A DNA stretch of 32,459 nucleotides from Planctomycetota bacterium (GCA_028823395.1 JAPKBO010000014.1:1-32459); one strand, 5' to 3'; shown: positions 1 through 8,460, counted from the stretch's first letter. Numbers and translations are program-made. The notes: a model not told the origin generated them from the letters alone.

Positions 1-896
1 GCAATGAAGCCAAGACGGTCATCGTCTATCTCTAGATTACGTGCCACGAAACCGCTGCCAGCCCGAGTACTGCGTACGACCGGAATGCCTGAGCTCACGG
101 CCTTCGCCAGAGCGGCGATCATCTCCTTTGAAGCGTTTCCGTTACCCACACCGGCAAGCACGAGGCCTTGTGCTCCAAGGTCGATGTAGGCTTGAACAAT
201 ATCGGTGTGCGCACCTGCACACGCACTCACGATTTCCACGCGCGGCAAGGTGGTGAGTCCCTCGAGAGTCGGCAAAGTACGCTCCAGTCGGGGAGTCGGC
301 TTGCGATAGAACGTCGTGCGGCCCGCAATAATGGCACCAGCCGTCCCCATATCCGGAGACTGGAAAGTCGACACGCGCGCTGTATTGGTCTTGGTCACCG
401 CTCGGGCGCTGTGGATGATCTCGTCCAACACCACCAGCACGCCACGGCCTTGAGCTCCGGGATGAACGGCGACCCGTACAGAATCTAGAATGTTGCGCGG
501 TCCGTCAGCTGAAAGGCCGGACGCAGGTCGCATGGCGCCCGTAATGACAATTGGCTTGTCCGAGGGAAGAACCTGGTCAAGGAAGAATGCCGTCTCCTCC
601 AAAGTGTCCGTGCCGTGAGTCACGACAATGCCCACATTTCCGTCCCCAGCCAAGGAAGTGCGAGCACACCGAGCTAACTTCAACCAGTGCGCCGGACCCA
701 CGTCTTGGCTTCCCACCTGAGCCACCTGTTCTCCATGAACTTGAGCCAGCTCCCCGAGAGATGGCACGCTCGCGATCAGCTCGTCCACGTTCAGGGTTGC
801 CGAGGTGTACGCGCTCTGATCTGGAGTGCTGCTACTGCCTGCAATGGTGCCGCCCGTAGCAAGGATGGTGATTTTGGGTAGGGAACTCACCTCCAC
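1..896 (-). CDS. L-asparaginase, type II family (3' end outside window)
   Basis: Hydrolyses L-asparagine to aspartate and ammonia. Read from the reverse strand, the protein opens with PKITILATGGTIAG, the first asparaginase signature carrying the nucleophilic Thr. About 80 residues later comes VTHGTDTLEET, the second signature with the Thr-Asp pair, and then the TKTNT stretch that holds the catalytic Lys, so the full active site is present. About 298 codons are visible; the family is usually 320-350, so only some 25-40 C-terminal residues are missing. An in-frame TAG at 900-902 limits the start to GTG at 896 or GTG at 890. Neither gives a signal peptide, so the enzyme is probably cytoplasmic. 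It lies 31 bases downstream of the cyclotransferase-like gene on the same strand and is the likely last gene seen of an operon. Specificity (asparagine versus glutamine) cannot be read from this. Confidence 0.9.
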   Translation of the reverse strand, partial: MEVSSLPKITILATGGTIAGSSSTPDQSAYTSATLNVDELIASVPSLGELAQVHGEQVAQVGSQDVGPAHWLKLARCARTSLAGDGNVGIVVTHGTDTLEETAFFLDQVLPSDKPIVITGAMRPASGLSADGPRNILDSVRVAVHPGAQGRGVLVVLDEIIHSARAVTKTNTARVSTFQSPDMGTAGAIIAGRTTFYRKPTPRLERTLPTLEGLTTLPRVEIVSACAGAHTDIVQAYIDLGAQGLVLAGVGNGNASKEMIAALAKAVSSGIPVVRSTRAGSGFVARNLEIDDDRLGFI

Positions 897-927
897 ATTC
901 TACGCCGATAAAGCACCCGTTACGTCT

Positions 928-1800
928 CTAGGCCTTGGTGCGATGTTCTCGCCAGTCCCCGGACGGGATCGGCACCCCTCCTTCACGCGCGTAGGCATAG
1001 GTCCAGGTCCATTGGGCACCGGCACCGGACCCGACTTGAAGCACGACCCGGTGGTAGAGGCTGGCTTCCCCAGCGCGGTAGCCCTCGATCTGATCCAGGG
1101 AGCCCAAGACCTTATCAACGTCCTCAAAGGCGTAAAGCTCGCCTTGCACACTGCCTGCTCCGGGGACAAGCCCGGGGTAGGAACCCAAATCGAGTAGATC
1201 GGCGGTTGTCCACGCCGCGTCCTGCACCACCGGATTGAATTCCATTAGGCACCCGTGGCGGCTCTCCCCCGACAGCAAGGTGCCGTACACAAAGACGTGC
1301 CCGATGCCGTGCCCGGATGCTCCGAACCCAGCCACGGCAGCGTCGAGGGACTGCGTGGGAAGGGCGCGGCCTTCCAACCCGGTGCGCACCAGGCCCTCGT
1401 AGTACGAGCTTGGTGGAGTGTGCTTGGAAGATTGCGCGGCCAAGGTGACGCGATAGGTGATGGCTGCATGAATACCGCCGTCCAGCGTGTTCACGTGGAC
1501 GACCTCCCTCTCATAGACATGCGGGTGGCCCTCCTTGGTATCCATCACCCTCAACGCCTCGTCCGTGAGTTCCATAAGCACTCCAGGCACCGCCTCACCG
1601 CGGTCAGAGGGAACGACATCTGCGGCCCCCCCAGAGCGCGATGCGCTGTGGAAATGGAACACGAGTCTATGGTCGGGCAGCCAAGCCGGGCCAAGCGGGC
1701 GCATCCCCATCGGGTCCGCGCCCGCGCCCTTGCAATAGCGGCCCCAGTCCACGGCATCGAGATTCGATCCGTAGGCAAAATAGAGGTGCCTAGCGCTCAT
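928..1800 (-). CDS. Double-domain gamma-glutamylcyclotransferase-like protein
   Basis: A 290-residue protein with two tandem domains of the gamma-glutamylcyclotransferase fold. Domain 1 (about residues 5-155) begins YFAYGSNL, the GGCT substrate-loop signature, and carries the candidate catalytic acid E90 in DTKEG. Domain 2 (about 165-290) begins HVFVYGTLL, the AIG2/YtfP-type signature, and carries E239 in LDQIEGY. Both glutamates are therefore kept. Enzymes of this fold turn gamma-glutamyl amino acids or gamma-glutamylamines into 5-oxoproline plus the free amine; the substrate here is unknown. The start is ATG at 1800. Reading further upstream in frame only runs through the preceding gene. 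It begins 13 bases after the SPFH gene stop and is followed after 27 bases plus the start region by asparaginase, so translation is probably coupled. Cytoplasmic, with no signal peptide. The family is sure; the activity of each half is inferred. Confidence 0.88.
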   Translation of the reverse strand: MSARHLYFAYGSNLDAVDWGRYCKGAGADPMGMRPLGPAWLPDHRLVFHFHSASRSGGAADVVPSDRGEAVPGVLMELTDEALRVMDTKEGHPHVYEREVVHVNTLDGGIHAAITYRVTLAAQSSKHTPPSSYYEGLVRTGLEGRALPTQSLDAAVAGFGASGHGIGHVFVYGTLLSGESRHGCLMEFNPVVQDAAWTTADLLDLGSYPGLVPGAGSVQGELYAFEDVDKVLGSLDQIEGYRAGEASLYHRVVLQVGSGAGAQWTWTYAYAREGGVPIPSGDWREHRTKA

Positions 1801-1813
1801 GGGTGCTCGACGA

Positions 1814-2767
1814 TCAGCCCGCGCCGCCGCCCTTGAACATTTCGCGCAGACCGCCAAGGCTGCCGAGAGCGGCGCTGGCCTCGTAGGGCAAGAACACGGT
1901 CTTGTCGCCGCCCTCAGCCGTACCAATGTCCGACAGCGTACCCAGGTACTTCATGGCGATCAGGTAATCGGCGGGATTCATCTGCTCGCGCTCGAGCGCG
2001 CCTGCAACAAGCGCGAGAGATTCCGCTTCTCCTGAAGCGCGCAGAATTCGACTCTGCTTATCTCCCTCAGCCGTAGCGATCAGTGCGCCACGCTCGCCCT
2101 CGGCACGTAGAATCTTGGACTGCTTGACGCCCTCGGCTTCAAGGATCGTGGCTCGACGCTCACGCTCCGCGCGCATCTGCATTTCCATGGCCTCACGCAC
2201 CGTGACGGGCGGGTCGATGTCTTGGACCTCGACGCGGTTGACCTTGACGCCCCACTTGTCGGTGGCATCGTCAAGCACCGTGCGCATCTTGCCATTGATC
2301 TCATCGCGCGAGCTCAGGGTCGCGTCCAATGCCAGTTCCCCGATGATGTTCCGCAAGGTGGTCTGGGCCAGCTTTTCGATGGCGTTGGGCAGGTTGGCGA
2401 CCTCATACACCGCCCGATGCGGATCCGTGACCTGGTAGTACAAGAGACCGTTGATCTCGATGACCACGTTGTCGGCCGTGATGACCGACTGCTTGGGAAA
2501 GTCGAACACTTGCTCTCGCAGATCCACGGTCTTGCTGTACCGCTCGCGAATGCCATCCCTGCCCTTCAAGTTGGTGACCCGCGTGCGCCACAGGATCGGA
2601 CGCGCCTTGTCGATGAAGGGGATGATGAGGTTGAGCCCGGGGTTCAGGGTGCGCCTGTACTTGCCCAGGCGTTCAATGACCATGATTTCAGCTTGGTTGA
2701 CGATCTTGAGCCCGAGGGCTGCGCCAACCAGAACAACGATTACGAATGCGCCAACTACATATCCCAT
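1814..2767 (-). CDS. SPFH/stomatin-prohibitin family membrane protein (QmcA-like)
   Basis: A 317-residue membrane scaffold protein. Residues 3-22 form a single N-terminal hydrophobic anchor. The SPFH/Band 7 domain follows: AEIMVIERLGKY, then NPGLNLIIPFID, then SVITADNVVIEINGLLYYQV and LRNIIGELALD. A long charged coiled coil comes next (about 205-255, with repeated RAEGER and AEGDKQ heptads), and then a glycine-rich tail. Start ATG 2767 has a good ribosome site (GGAG, 6 bases upstream). It lies 72 bases downstream of the nfeD gene. NfeD and stomatin-type SPFH proteins are a classic partner pair thought to organise membrane microdomains or membrane-protein quality control, and that pairing supports the call. 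Length and domain order match the paraslipin/QmcA branch. The exact cellular role is unknown. Confidence 0.94.
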   Translation of the reverse strand: MGYVVGAFVIVVLVGAALGLKIVNQAEIMVIERLGKYRRTLNPGLNLIIPFIDKARPILWRTRVTNLKGRDGIRERYSKTVDLREQVFDFPKQSVITADNVVIEINGLLYYQVTDPHRAVYEVANLPNAIEKLAQTTLRNIIGELALDATLSSRDEINGKMRTVLDDATDKWGVKVNRVEVQDIDPPVTVREAMEMQMRAERERRATILEAEGVKQSKILRAEGERGALIATAEGDKQSRILRASGEAESLALVAGALEREQMNPADYLIAMKYLGTLSDIGTAEGGDKTVFLPYEASAALGSLGGLREMFKGGGAG

Positions 2768-2773
2768 AACTTT

Positions 2774-2777
2774 CTCC
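2774..2777 (-). promoter_or_regulatory. Ribosome-binding site of the SPFH gene
   Basis: On the minus strand the sequence reads TTAGGAGAAAGTTATG. GGAG sits six bases before the start codon, one of the few textbook Shine-Dalgarno sites in this window. It fixes the start at 2767. Confidence 0.7.
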
Positions 2778-2839
2778 TAATGGCCCGGTCTAAGTTCGCA
2801 GAGGTTGGGCCGAAGCCCCCGCGACAGATGGGGTGACAA

Positions 2840-3355
2840 TCAGGCTTGGGGTTGAACGTGGACGGCGTTGCCCTCCACGCTGACGACTTGTACGCGTGTG
2901 CCCAGTTCGAGGTCTTGGCCGGAAGCGGCGCGCCATTCCTCAGAGCGGATTTTGACTCGACCAAGGGTTACCGCGCTGATGGGTTCGGTGACGACTCCGG
3001 CCTGGCCCACGAGAGCGTCGACGTTGGAGGGAACTCCCCCCTCCTGGGCTTTCGCAACCAGCTTGGGGCGCAGGTACACGAGGCCAAATAGCGTGCCGAC
3101 GATGAATCCCCACAATTGCCCCTGCATGCCTATTCCGAGCCCTGCGAGCACCGCCGAGACCGCCGTGCCGGGCACGAAGGCGCACAACAAGAAGCTGGCC
3201 GTCAACAACTCCCCTACCAACAAGAGAGCTGAGGCCACCGTCCAGAATTCCCACGACATGAGAACGTCGGGCTGGAGGTACTCCGTCAGCTGAGTGAAGA
3301 AGCTCTGTCCTTCCGGTGTGGATTGAGGGTCCTGGAGGAGTAGTTCGAGGATCAT
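2840..3355 (-). CDS. NfeD family protein (short form)
   Basis: A 171-residue short NfeD protein without the ClpP-like protease domain of the long form. Residues about 35-95 hold two or three hydrophobic segments (FWTVASALLLVGELL, AVSAVLAGLGIG, LWGFIVGTLFGLVY). Residues about 115-171 form the soluble OB-fold domain, with GQAGVVTEPI, GRVKIRSEEWRA and GTRVQVVSVEGNAVHV, a motif series typical of NfeD. The start is taken as ATG 3355; an internal Met at residue 33 (MSWEFW) is possible. It is the first gene of the operon, followed by its usual partner, the SPFH gene. The OB domain is thought to contact the SPFH protein. Transcription should start in the 220-base gap shared with the divergent nuclease gene. 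Confidence 0.9.
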   Translation of the reverse strand: MILELLLQDPQSTPEGQSFFTQLTEYLQPDVLMSWEFWTVASALLLVGELLTASFLLCAFVPGTAVSAVLAGLGIGMQGQLWGFIVGTLFGLVYLRPKLVAKAQEGGVPSNVDALVGQAGVVTEPISAVTLGRVKIRSEEWRAASGQDLELGTRVQVVSVEGNAVHVQPQA

Positions 3356-3574
3356 GGCGTAGCTCGCTGTTAAGGCCGATTGGGAATCGTGCGTACCGAG
3401 AATTGCGGAAAGGGCAAGGTACCCGTGTACAAGCAGGCTGACCAGCCCTCACGTTGGAGGTGCGCGCTTCCAATAAGACCCTACGCAGCCCCCAAAGACC
3501 TATTCACGCCCTTCACCCTAAAAAGGACTTTCTACCCATCTCTCCCAAAGCGCCTTCCCGTGGGAAGGTATGAC
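3356..3574. other. Divergent intergenic region between nfeD and the SbcD-like gene
   Basis: About 220 bases separate two divergent operons, the longest non-coding stretch in the window. It includes an A/T-richer patch near 3515-3545. An open frame in phase with the nuclease runs through it from 3380, but its residues do not resemble the family and the nuclease fold begins only after 3614, so I treat it as non-coding. Promoters for both directions are expected here or just downstream. Confidence 0.55.
3562..3568 (+). promoter_or_regulatory. Candidate ribosome-binding site, SbcD-like gene
   Basis: GGGAAGG lies six bases before ATG 3575 and favours that start over ATG 3614. It is a partial match to the anti-Shine-Dalgarno. 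Confidence 0.45.
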
Positions 3575-4978
3575 ATGTGGACCCCTGACCGGGACGCCCT
3601 ATACTCGTCTCTTATGGGGTCAAAGTTAGGATCGTCTGGGGGAGGGAAGCTACTTGCAATTGGCGACATGCATCTGGGAATTCATCCCTCCGGTGTGCCC
3701 GCCGACCTGCCCGGGCTCGACAAGCTCACCCCCGCTTCCGCCCTGAAGGCGGCGATTGCATTCGCTATCGACGAAGGCGTCGACGGAGTTCTCTTTGCCG
3801 GAGACCTCGTAGAAAACATGAACGCGCGCTTCGAGGCCTTGCGTCCGCTGGAATTGGCCGTGGCAAATCTCAAAGCTGCAGGCATCGGTGTATGGGCTGT
3901 GGTCGGCAACCACGATGCCGATGCCCTGCCAGCACTGGCAGCCACTCTGGATGGGCTGGAGCTGATCGGTTTGGGCGGTGAGTGGGAGGTGGTACCCATA
4001 GAGTCCCAGGGCCGAACCGTAGCCACGATCTGTGGGTGGTCTTTTCCAAACCGACATCACAACTCGAGCCCCCTGGCAGAGTTGATTCGTAATCCACCTA
4101 CAAGAACAAATAAAGGTGTCCCGATGCTGGGGCTTTTGCACGGCGACCTGAACGGGTCAGGACCTTATGCACCTTTCCGGCGCACAGAGTTGGACAGCGT
4201 CCCTTTGGATGGATGGCTTCTCGGACACGTACACGTGCCCAGCCTGGGGGCCGCCACCTTGCCCGGTGGCCAACCTTTCGGCTACTTGGGGTCCCTCGTC
4301 GGTCTGGACGGAGGCGAACCCGGCGACCACGGTCCATGGCTCATCCACCTTGAAGAAGGAGGTGGGGTTCGCCCCGAGCACGTTGTCAACGCACCCCTGC
4401 GGTGGGAAGAGATAGAGATCGAATTGCCGGAGGACGTGCTCCCCGAAGCGATGGGCGATCTGATCTGGGACAAGGCGCTCCAGGTCACTTCCGCCCTGCA
4501 TGGGCGAGGCGTCGAACCACGAGCGCTGGGCCTGCGGGTGACGTTCACGGGCAGGCCCAAAGGTCAGGCGGAACTTGAAAGTTGGGTCGCCGATAAAGAT
4601 CGCTGGTCCAAGATCCGCCGGGCGATAGCCAAGACTGAAGTCTTCGTCCACAAGCTTCGCACCGCCTTTGAGTTGCCCATAGATCTGCAGCGTCTCGCCA
4701 AGAGCGACGATCCGGCTGGACTCTTGGCCAGTGACCTCTTGCTGCTTTCTCATCCCAGTCCCGAGCGCGACGTCCTACTTCAGTCGGCGCGCCGCGACCT
4801 CGAAGAGGAGGTCGGTAGTGGCCGCTGGCACGAGGTTCGGGAAATGCGTCACTACGCTGACCCCCTCGCTGAACAAGCACTGGTTGAGCGCTTACAAAGG
4901 GCCGGTACGCGCGCCCTTGGTGCTCTCCTAGCACAGCAAGAGGGTAACCGGGCAGAAGAAGAGGAGGCCCACGCATGA
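3575..4978 (+). CDS. SbcD/YhaO-like metallophosphoesterase (DNA nuclease subunit)
   Basis: About 467 residues. All calcineurin-like phosphoesterase motifs are present in order: AIGDMHLG (D31-x-H33), FAGDLVENMN, VVGNHDAD, LLHGDLNG and LLGHVHVP. These bind the two metal ions of Mre11/SbcD-type nucleases, which cut DNA ends and hairpins. The C-terminal 180 residues (from about EEIEIELPED) form a capping and partner-binding region like that of YhaO. ATG 3575 has a GGGAAGG ribosome site. ATG 3614, 13 codons later, lies just after a TATACT box and could be a leaderless start giving 454 residues. The stop overlaps the start of the ATPase gene by 4 bases (ATGA), as expected for a co-translated nuclease/ATPase complex. 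Cytoplasmic. Best match from memory: the B. subtilis yhaO-yhaN arrangement rather than E. coli sbcD-sbcC. Confidence 0.88.
   Translation: MWTPDRDALYSSLMGSKLGSSGGGKLLAIGDMHLGIHPSGVPADLPGLDKLTPASALKAAIAFAIDEGVDGVLFAGDLVENMNARFEALRPLELAVANLKAAGIGVWAVVGNHDADALPALAATLDGLELIGLGGEWEVVPIESQGRTVATICGWSFPNRHHNSSPLAELIRNPPTRTNKGVPMLGLLHGDLNGSGPYAPFRRTELDSVPLDGWLLGHVHVPSLGAATLPGGQPFGYLGSLVGLDGGEPGDHGPWLIHLEEGGGVRPEHVVNAPLRWEEIEIELPEDVLPEAMGDLIWDKALQVTSALHGRGVEPRALGLRVTFTGRPKGQAELESWVADKDRWSKIRRAIAKTEVFVHKLRTAFELPIDLQRLAKSDDPAGLLASDLLLLSHPSPERDVLLQSARRDLEEEVGSGRWHEVREMRHYADPLAEQALVERLQRAGTRALGALLAQQEGNRAEEEEAHA
3578..3605 (+). promoter_or_regulatory. Candidate promoter immediately before ATG 3614
   Basis: TGGACC (3578-3583), a 16-base spacer and TATACT (3600-3605) give 4/6 and 5/6 matches to sigma-70-type boxes. 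Transcription would begin near 3612, so a transcript from here would be almost leaderless for ATG 3614. This competes with the ribosome site that supports ATG 3575. Confidence 0.35.
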
Positions 4979-7900
4979 AGCTCCGGCGTCTCCAGATTAA
5001 CAGCATGCCCGGCATCCACGACGGGTATGAGGTCACCTTTCAAGATGGGCTGACCGTTGTGGAGGGACCCAACGAAGCGGGCAAATCCACACTGGCCCGC
5101 GCCGTGCGCGCGCTGCTCTGGCCGGAGACCCGCTCGAGTAGCTACGTCTCCGTCAGCGCAGTTTTCGAAGACCCCGAGGGCCTTTTGAATGTGGAGCGAG
5201 AAGGGCCACGTGTCCGATGGACGCGAGATGGGGAAGAGATGGCCCCGCCGGCTATACCAGACGAGCACCTAGCTCACAGTTTTTTTATCGGAGCCGAAGA
5301 GCTGGTCGACATCCAAACCCTGGAGGGCAAAGACGTCGCCGCAGCTATCCGCAAGCAGATGGCCGGCGGCTTCGATCTGGAAGCGGTACGTGACCTGTTC
5401 CCCGATCTCGCTCGATCACGCGCCGGGCGCAAGGCCACCGATGCGTACAATGCAGCGGATCGCAAGGCTCGCGAGGAAGAGGGACGTCAGGAGAGTATCG
5501 CCCAAGAAGCCGAGCAGCTTGAAGCCCTGCGAGCGAAGGTGCTCCAGAGCCGCGGCGCCCAACGCGAGCGCGGATTCGTCCAGGCCGCCGTGCGCTTGGC
5601 CACCAAGCAAGGAGCCTTAGAAGTTCAGCGGGCGCAACTGGCTGAACTTCCAACCGGATTGGCAAACCTGAGCAGTGACGCTCTTGAGCGACTGGACCAG
5701 CGACTGGAAGAGCAAGAGGGCAAACATCGCCAGAAGGTCAAGCTGGGCAGGGATCTCGAGAGAGTTCAACGCGAAGCTTCAGACTGCAACTTAGCGCACC
5801 CCGTCGAAGCTCACACGCTTGCCGTCCTCGACGACAAGGCCAGTATCCTGCGCGAGATCCAGCGCAAGCTGGAAGCCGCCACCCTCAACCATGCGAAGAG
5901 CGTCACGGCACACTCCAATGCCCGGCAAGCCGTGGGTGGGCGCGAGGGAGTGGACCTAGACCTTGGAGATGGCTCGGAGTGGTTTGAACTGTTGCGCCAG
6001 CGGGCCGAGGTCGAGAGCGAGCGCCGGTCGACAGAGAACCTTCTGAAGCACCTGGATCAGCGCTGCGCACCGCCGGAGCACCCGCGTGATGACCTTGAGG
6101 AGGGAGTCCGGAACTTGCGACTGTGGTTACGGGCGGGACTCCGATCTGCCTCCGACACGGGTGCCGACCCAAGCGCATTCAAAAAGTCATGCGCATGGCT
6201 CGCTACCCTCGCGCTCCTTATCGCGGTGGCCCTTGCCGTTGTCGGTTCGTCATATGGATTTGCCGCCCTCGGTCTGGGTGTGGGCCTTCTCATCCCGGCA
6301 ATTTTCCCGCGAGCAAGGGCAGTCGTAGATGAAAGCGGAGGCTTACGGCCCCGAGCTCAGACCGAATACCCCAAGACCCTTGATCCACCCACCGCCTGGG
6401 AGGAGCAAGCTGTACTGGAATGCCTGAGAGGGTTGAGCCAGGGTCTCGCCACCTGGATCACCTACGAGGAATTCGAGCGGGAGCGCTCTTCCCTGCGAAA
6501 CCGGCTGCAAGGCCTGGAAGAGTCCGCCCTGAAGCAGGACGAGGAGCGCCAGAAATTGGCGCAGCGCATGGGTGCGGACGCCGACCTGCCGCATGCCGAA
6601 CTGATGACGCTCGCACGGGGCTTGGACCGTTTGGCCCAAGCAGAATTGACCCTTGCGGATGCGACTAGCGAGAGCGAACAACTCCAAGCACGCGTGGACA
6701 AGCAACTCGCCAGCCTCGGGCAGGCGCTCGAGACTGAAGGGGAACCCGCACCCGAAGAGGTCCCCGCGGCCAAGCCCGCCGTCGAGCGACTCAAGCAACG
6801 ATCCGAGTCCCTCGCCCGGGCACTGGAAGGAGAGGAGCGCATTGGCCGGGATATGGAACGGGTAGCGGAAGACGCACAGAACATCACCGGCTACATCGCT
6901 GAGATTTATGCGTCCGCGGGCCTGGAGTTGGGAGATAGGTCAGGCTTGGCCCACCTGGCAACCAACGTCCTCCCCGTCTACGTCGAAACAAGCGCGGCAT
7001 GCCGCTCCTTGGAGAGCAGCGTGGCTGAAGCTCAAGGGGAACTGCTGGGCGCGCCTCCGGAGATCTCCCAGATGACCCCGGAGGACCTGGACGACCATGC
7101 GGCAATTTTGGAAGCAAGGTCGGAGACCTTTGAGGATCTACACCAACAGGTCGCAGAGATCAGCGAGCGGGTCAAGCTGACCAAGAGCGCGGACTCCCAG
7201 CAGGAGCTCCTCGGCCAGCGACGCGACGCCCTGGAGAGTTTGAGCGGCTGCCATGAAGACAGCCTAGATCATCTCACTGGCCGGTTCTTGATGGGTCGGG
7301 TAACAGATAGGCACAAGCGAGATCACGAGCCCCGCGTCCTGCAACTCGCGCGCAAAATGTTCGCCAAGTTTACGCACCAGAACTACGAGCTGGAGGTAGC
7401 GCGCGGGACAGGCGGGAGTTTCAAGGCTCGGGACAATCGGCGTGGCGTATCCCTCTCACCCGCTCAGCTATCCACAGGCACACGCACGCAACTCCTCCTG
7501 GCCGCACGCCTTGCCTTTGTTGAGGTCAACCAAGCCGAGAGCCCGCTGCCAATCTTTATGGATGAAGCTCTCGACCATTCAGATGCCGGACGGTTCTCTG
7601 CCATTGCCACGAGTATGGGGGAAGCCACGCACGATGGGAGGCAGATCATCTACCTCACCAACGACACCACGGACGCAGTCCTCATGGAGCGAGCCCTGGT
7701 GGCTAGTGGTCACACCGCGCCGCATCGAATCGACCTGGGGCAAGTGCGCGGAATCGGCGCCGGGCCGATGACGGTTGCGGACCTCGAGTTGGAACCCATA
7801 ACCCCGGTGCCTGCCCCACAGAAATTGTCGGCAGCGGAATACGGCGCCCTCATCCACGTGCCCGCCTTGGACTTAATGCGCGGTTCGGCAGCTCAACACA

Positions 7901-8460
7901 TCTGGTATCTACTCGAAGACAATCTTGAATCCCTACATGTACTTCTTGAGGCGCATGTGGACACCGTCGGCCAGTGGCAGGCTGTTCTGCGCAACGATGC
8001 CGCACTTGCCCTCAAGGTCCAACAAGCTATGACTGTGGCGCCCACCCTTGAGAAACGAGCCCTCCTGTTGGACGCGTTCTGTCGGGCTTGGATTGTTGGC
8101 AGGGGAGTACCTGTGGATTTTGAGGCCCTGCTGGCGAGCGGGTGCCTCAGTGAACGCTGGCACCAACCGCTCTCCGAGCTTGCTGCTGAATTGAAGGGTG
8201 ACGGACAGGCATTCATCCGAGCCTTGCGTGCCAAAGGTGATGACCGCAGCAAGGGGTTGCAGGTGAAGATCGTCGATGAACTCCAACGCGTCCTGCAGGT
8301 ATCGGGACACGTCTCAGAGACCTCCATACTGGACGCGGATGAGGTCCAGCGTCGTGTTCTCCTCAGTGATGCAGCTGAGGGAGCTGCCACCGCACGAGTA
8401 ACGGGCCTCGTCACGTGCTGGTGGGCTCACGCCCAGCGCGGTGCATCTACAACCGGGTGA
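4975..8460 (+). CDS. YhaN/SbcC-like SMC-type ATPase
   Basis: 1161 residues with the split ATPase layout of Rad50/SbcC proteins. Walker A is GPNEAGKST at residues 31-39. Long coiled-coil regions rich in Glu, Arg, Ala and Leu fill about 150-350 and 480-800. The signature LSTGTRTQLLLAARLAF sits near 830-850, and Walker B PIFMDEALDHSD near 860. A hydrophobic hairpin at about 405-445 replaces the zinc hook; no CxxC hook is seen. This mid-protein membrane-like hairpin is a mark of the YhaN branch. About 240 residues follow the ATPase end (from about 925), an addition I do not recognise; YhaN itself is about 960 residues. Start ATG 4975 overlaps the nuclease stop. The 3' end overlaps the convergent sulfatase gene by 14 bases. 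Predicted to drive ATP-dependent DNA-end processing with the upstream nuclease, possibly at the membrane. Confidence 0.88.
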   Translation: MKLRRLQINSMPGIHDGYEVTFQDGLTVVEGPNEAGKSTLARAVRALLWPETRSSSYVSVSAVFEDPEGLLNVEREGPRVRWTRDGEEMAPPAIPDEHLAHSFFIGAEELVDIQTLEGKDVAAAIRKQMAGGFDLEAVRDLFPDLARSRAGRKATDAYNAADRKAREEEGRQESIAQEAEQLEALRAKVLQSRGAQRERGFVQAAVRLATKQGALEVQRAQLAELPTGLANLSSDALERLDQRLEEQEGKHRQKVKLGRDLERVQREASDCNLAHPVEAHTLAVLDDKASILREIQRKLEAATLNHAKSVTAHSNARQAVGGREGVDLDLGDGSEWFELLRQRAEVESERRSTENLLKHLDQRCAPPEHPRDDLEEGVRNLRLWLRAGLRSASDTGADPSAFKKSCAWLATLALLIAVALAVVGSSYGFAALGLGVGLLIPAIFPRARAVVDESGGLRPRAQTEYPKTLDPPTAWEEQAVLECLRGLSQGLATWITYEEFERERSSLRNRLQGLEESALKQDEERQKLAQRMGADADLPHAELMTLARGLDRLAQAELTLADATSESEQLQARVDKQLASLGQALETEGEPAPEEVPAAKPAVERLKQRSESLARALEGEERIGRDMERVAEDAQNITGYIAEIYASAGLELGDRSGLAHLATNVLPVYVETSAACRSLESSVAEAQGELLGAPPEISQMTPEDLDDHAAILEARSETFEDLHQQVAEISERVKLTKSADSQQELLGQRRDALESLSGCHEDSLDHLTGRFLMGRVTDRHKRDHEPRVLQLARKMFAKFTHQNYELEVARGTGGSFKARDNRRGVSLSPAQLSTGTRTQLLLAARLAFVEVNQAESPLPIFMDEALDHSDAGRFSAIATSMGEATHDGRQIIYLTNDTTDAVLMERALVASGHTAPHRIDLGQVRGIGAGPMTVADLELEPITPVPAPQKLSAAEYGALIHVPALDLMRGSAAQHIWYLLEDNLESLHVLLEAHVDTVGQWQAVLRNDAALALKVQQAMTVAPTLEKRALLLDAFCRAWIVGRGVPVDFEALLASGCLSERWHQPLSELAAELKGDGQAFIRALRAKGDDRSKGLQVKIVDELQRVLQVSGHVSETSILDADEVQRRVLLSDAAEGAATARVTGLVTCWWAHAQRGASTTG

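Noticed and set aside
1255-1836. Plus-strand open frame opposite the cyclotransferase gene (about 190 codons)
   Set aside because: It is a shadow of the GC-rich minus-strand gene. It has no recognisable motif, whereas the opposite strand has two clear GGCT domains.
3380-3574. N-terminal extension of the SbcD-like nuclease from an upstream start
   Set aside because: The extra 65 residues do not resemble the family, and a good ribosome site and a promoter-like box both lie downstream.
4975-8460. Defence ATPase (for example a Septu, Gabija or RecN-like system)
   Set aside because: The coupled upstream gene is a complete Mre11/SbcD-type phosphoesterase and the ATPase has the YhaN layout. No defence effector or mobile-element genes are nearby.
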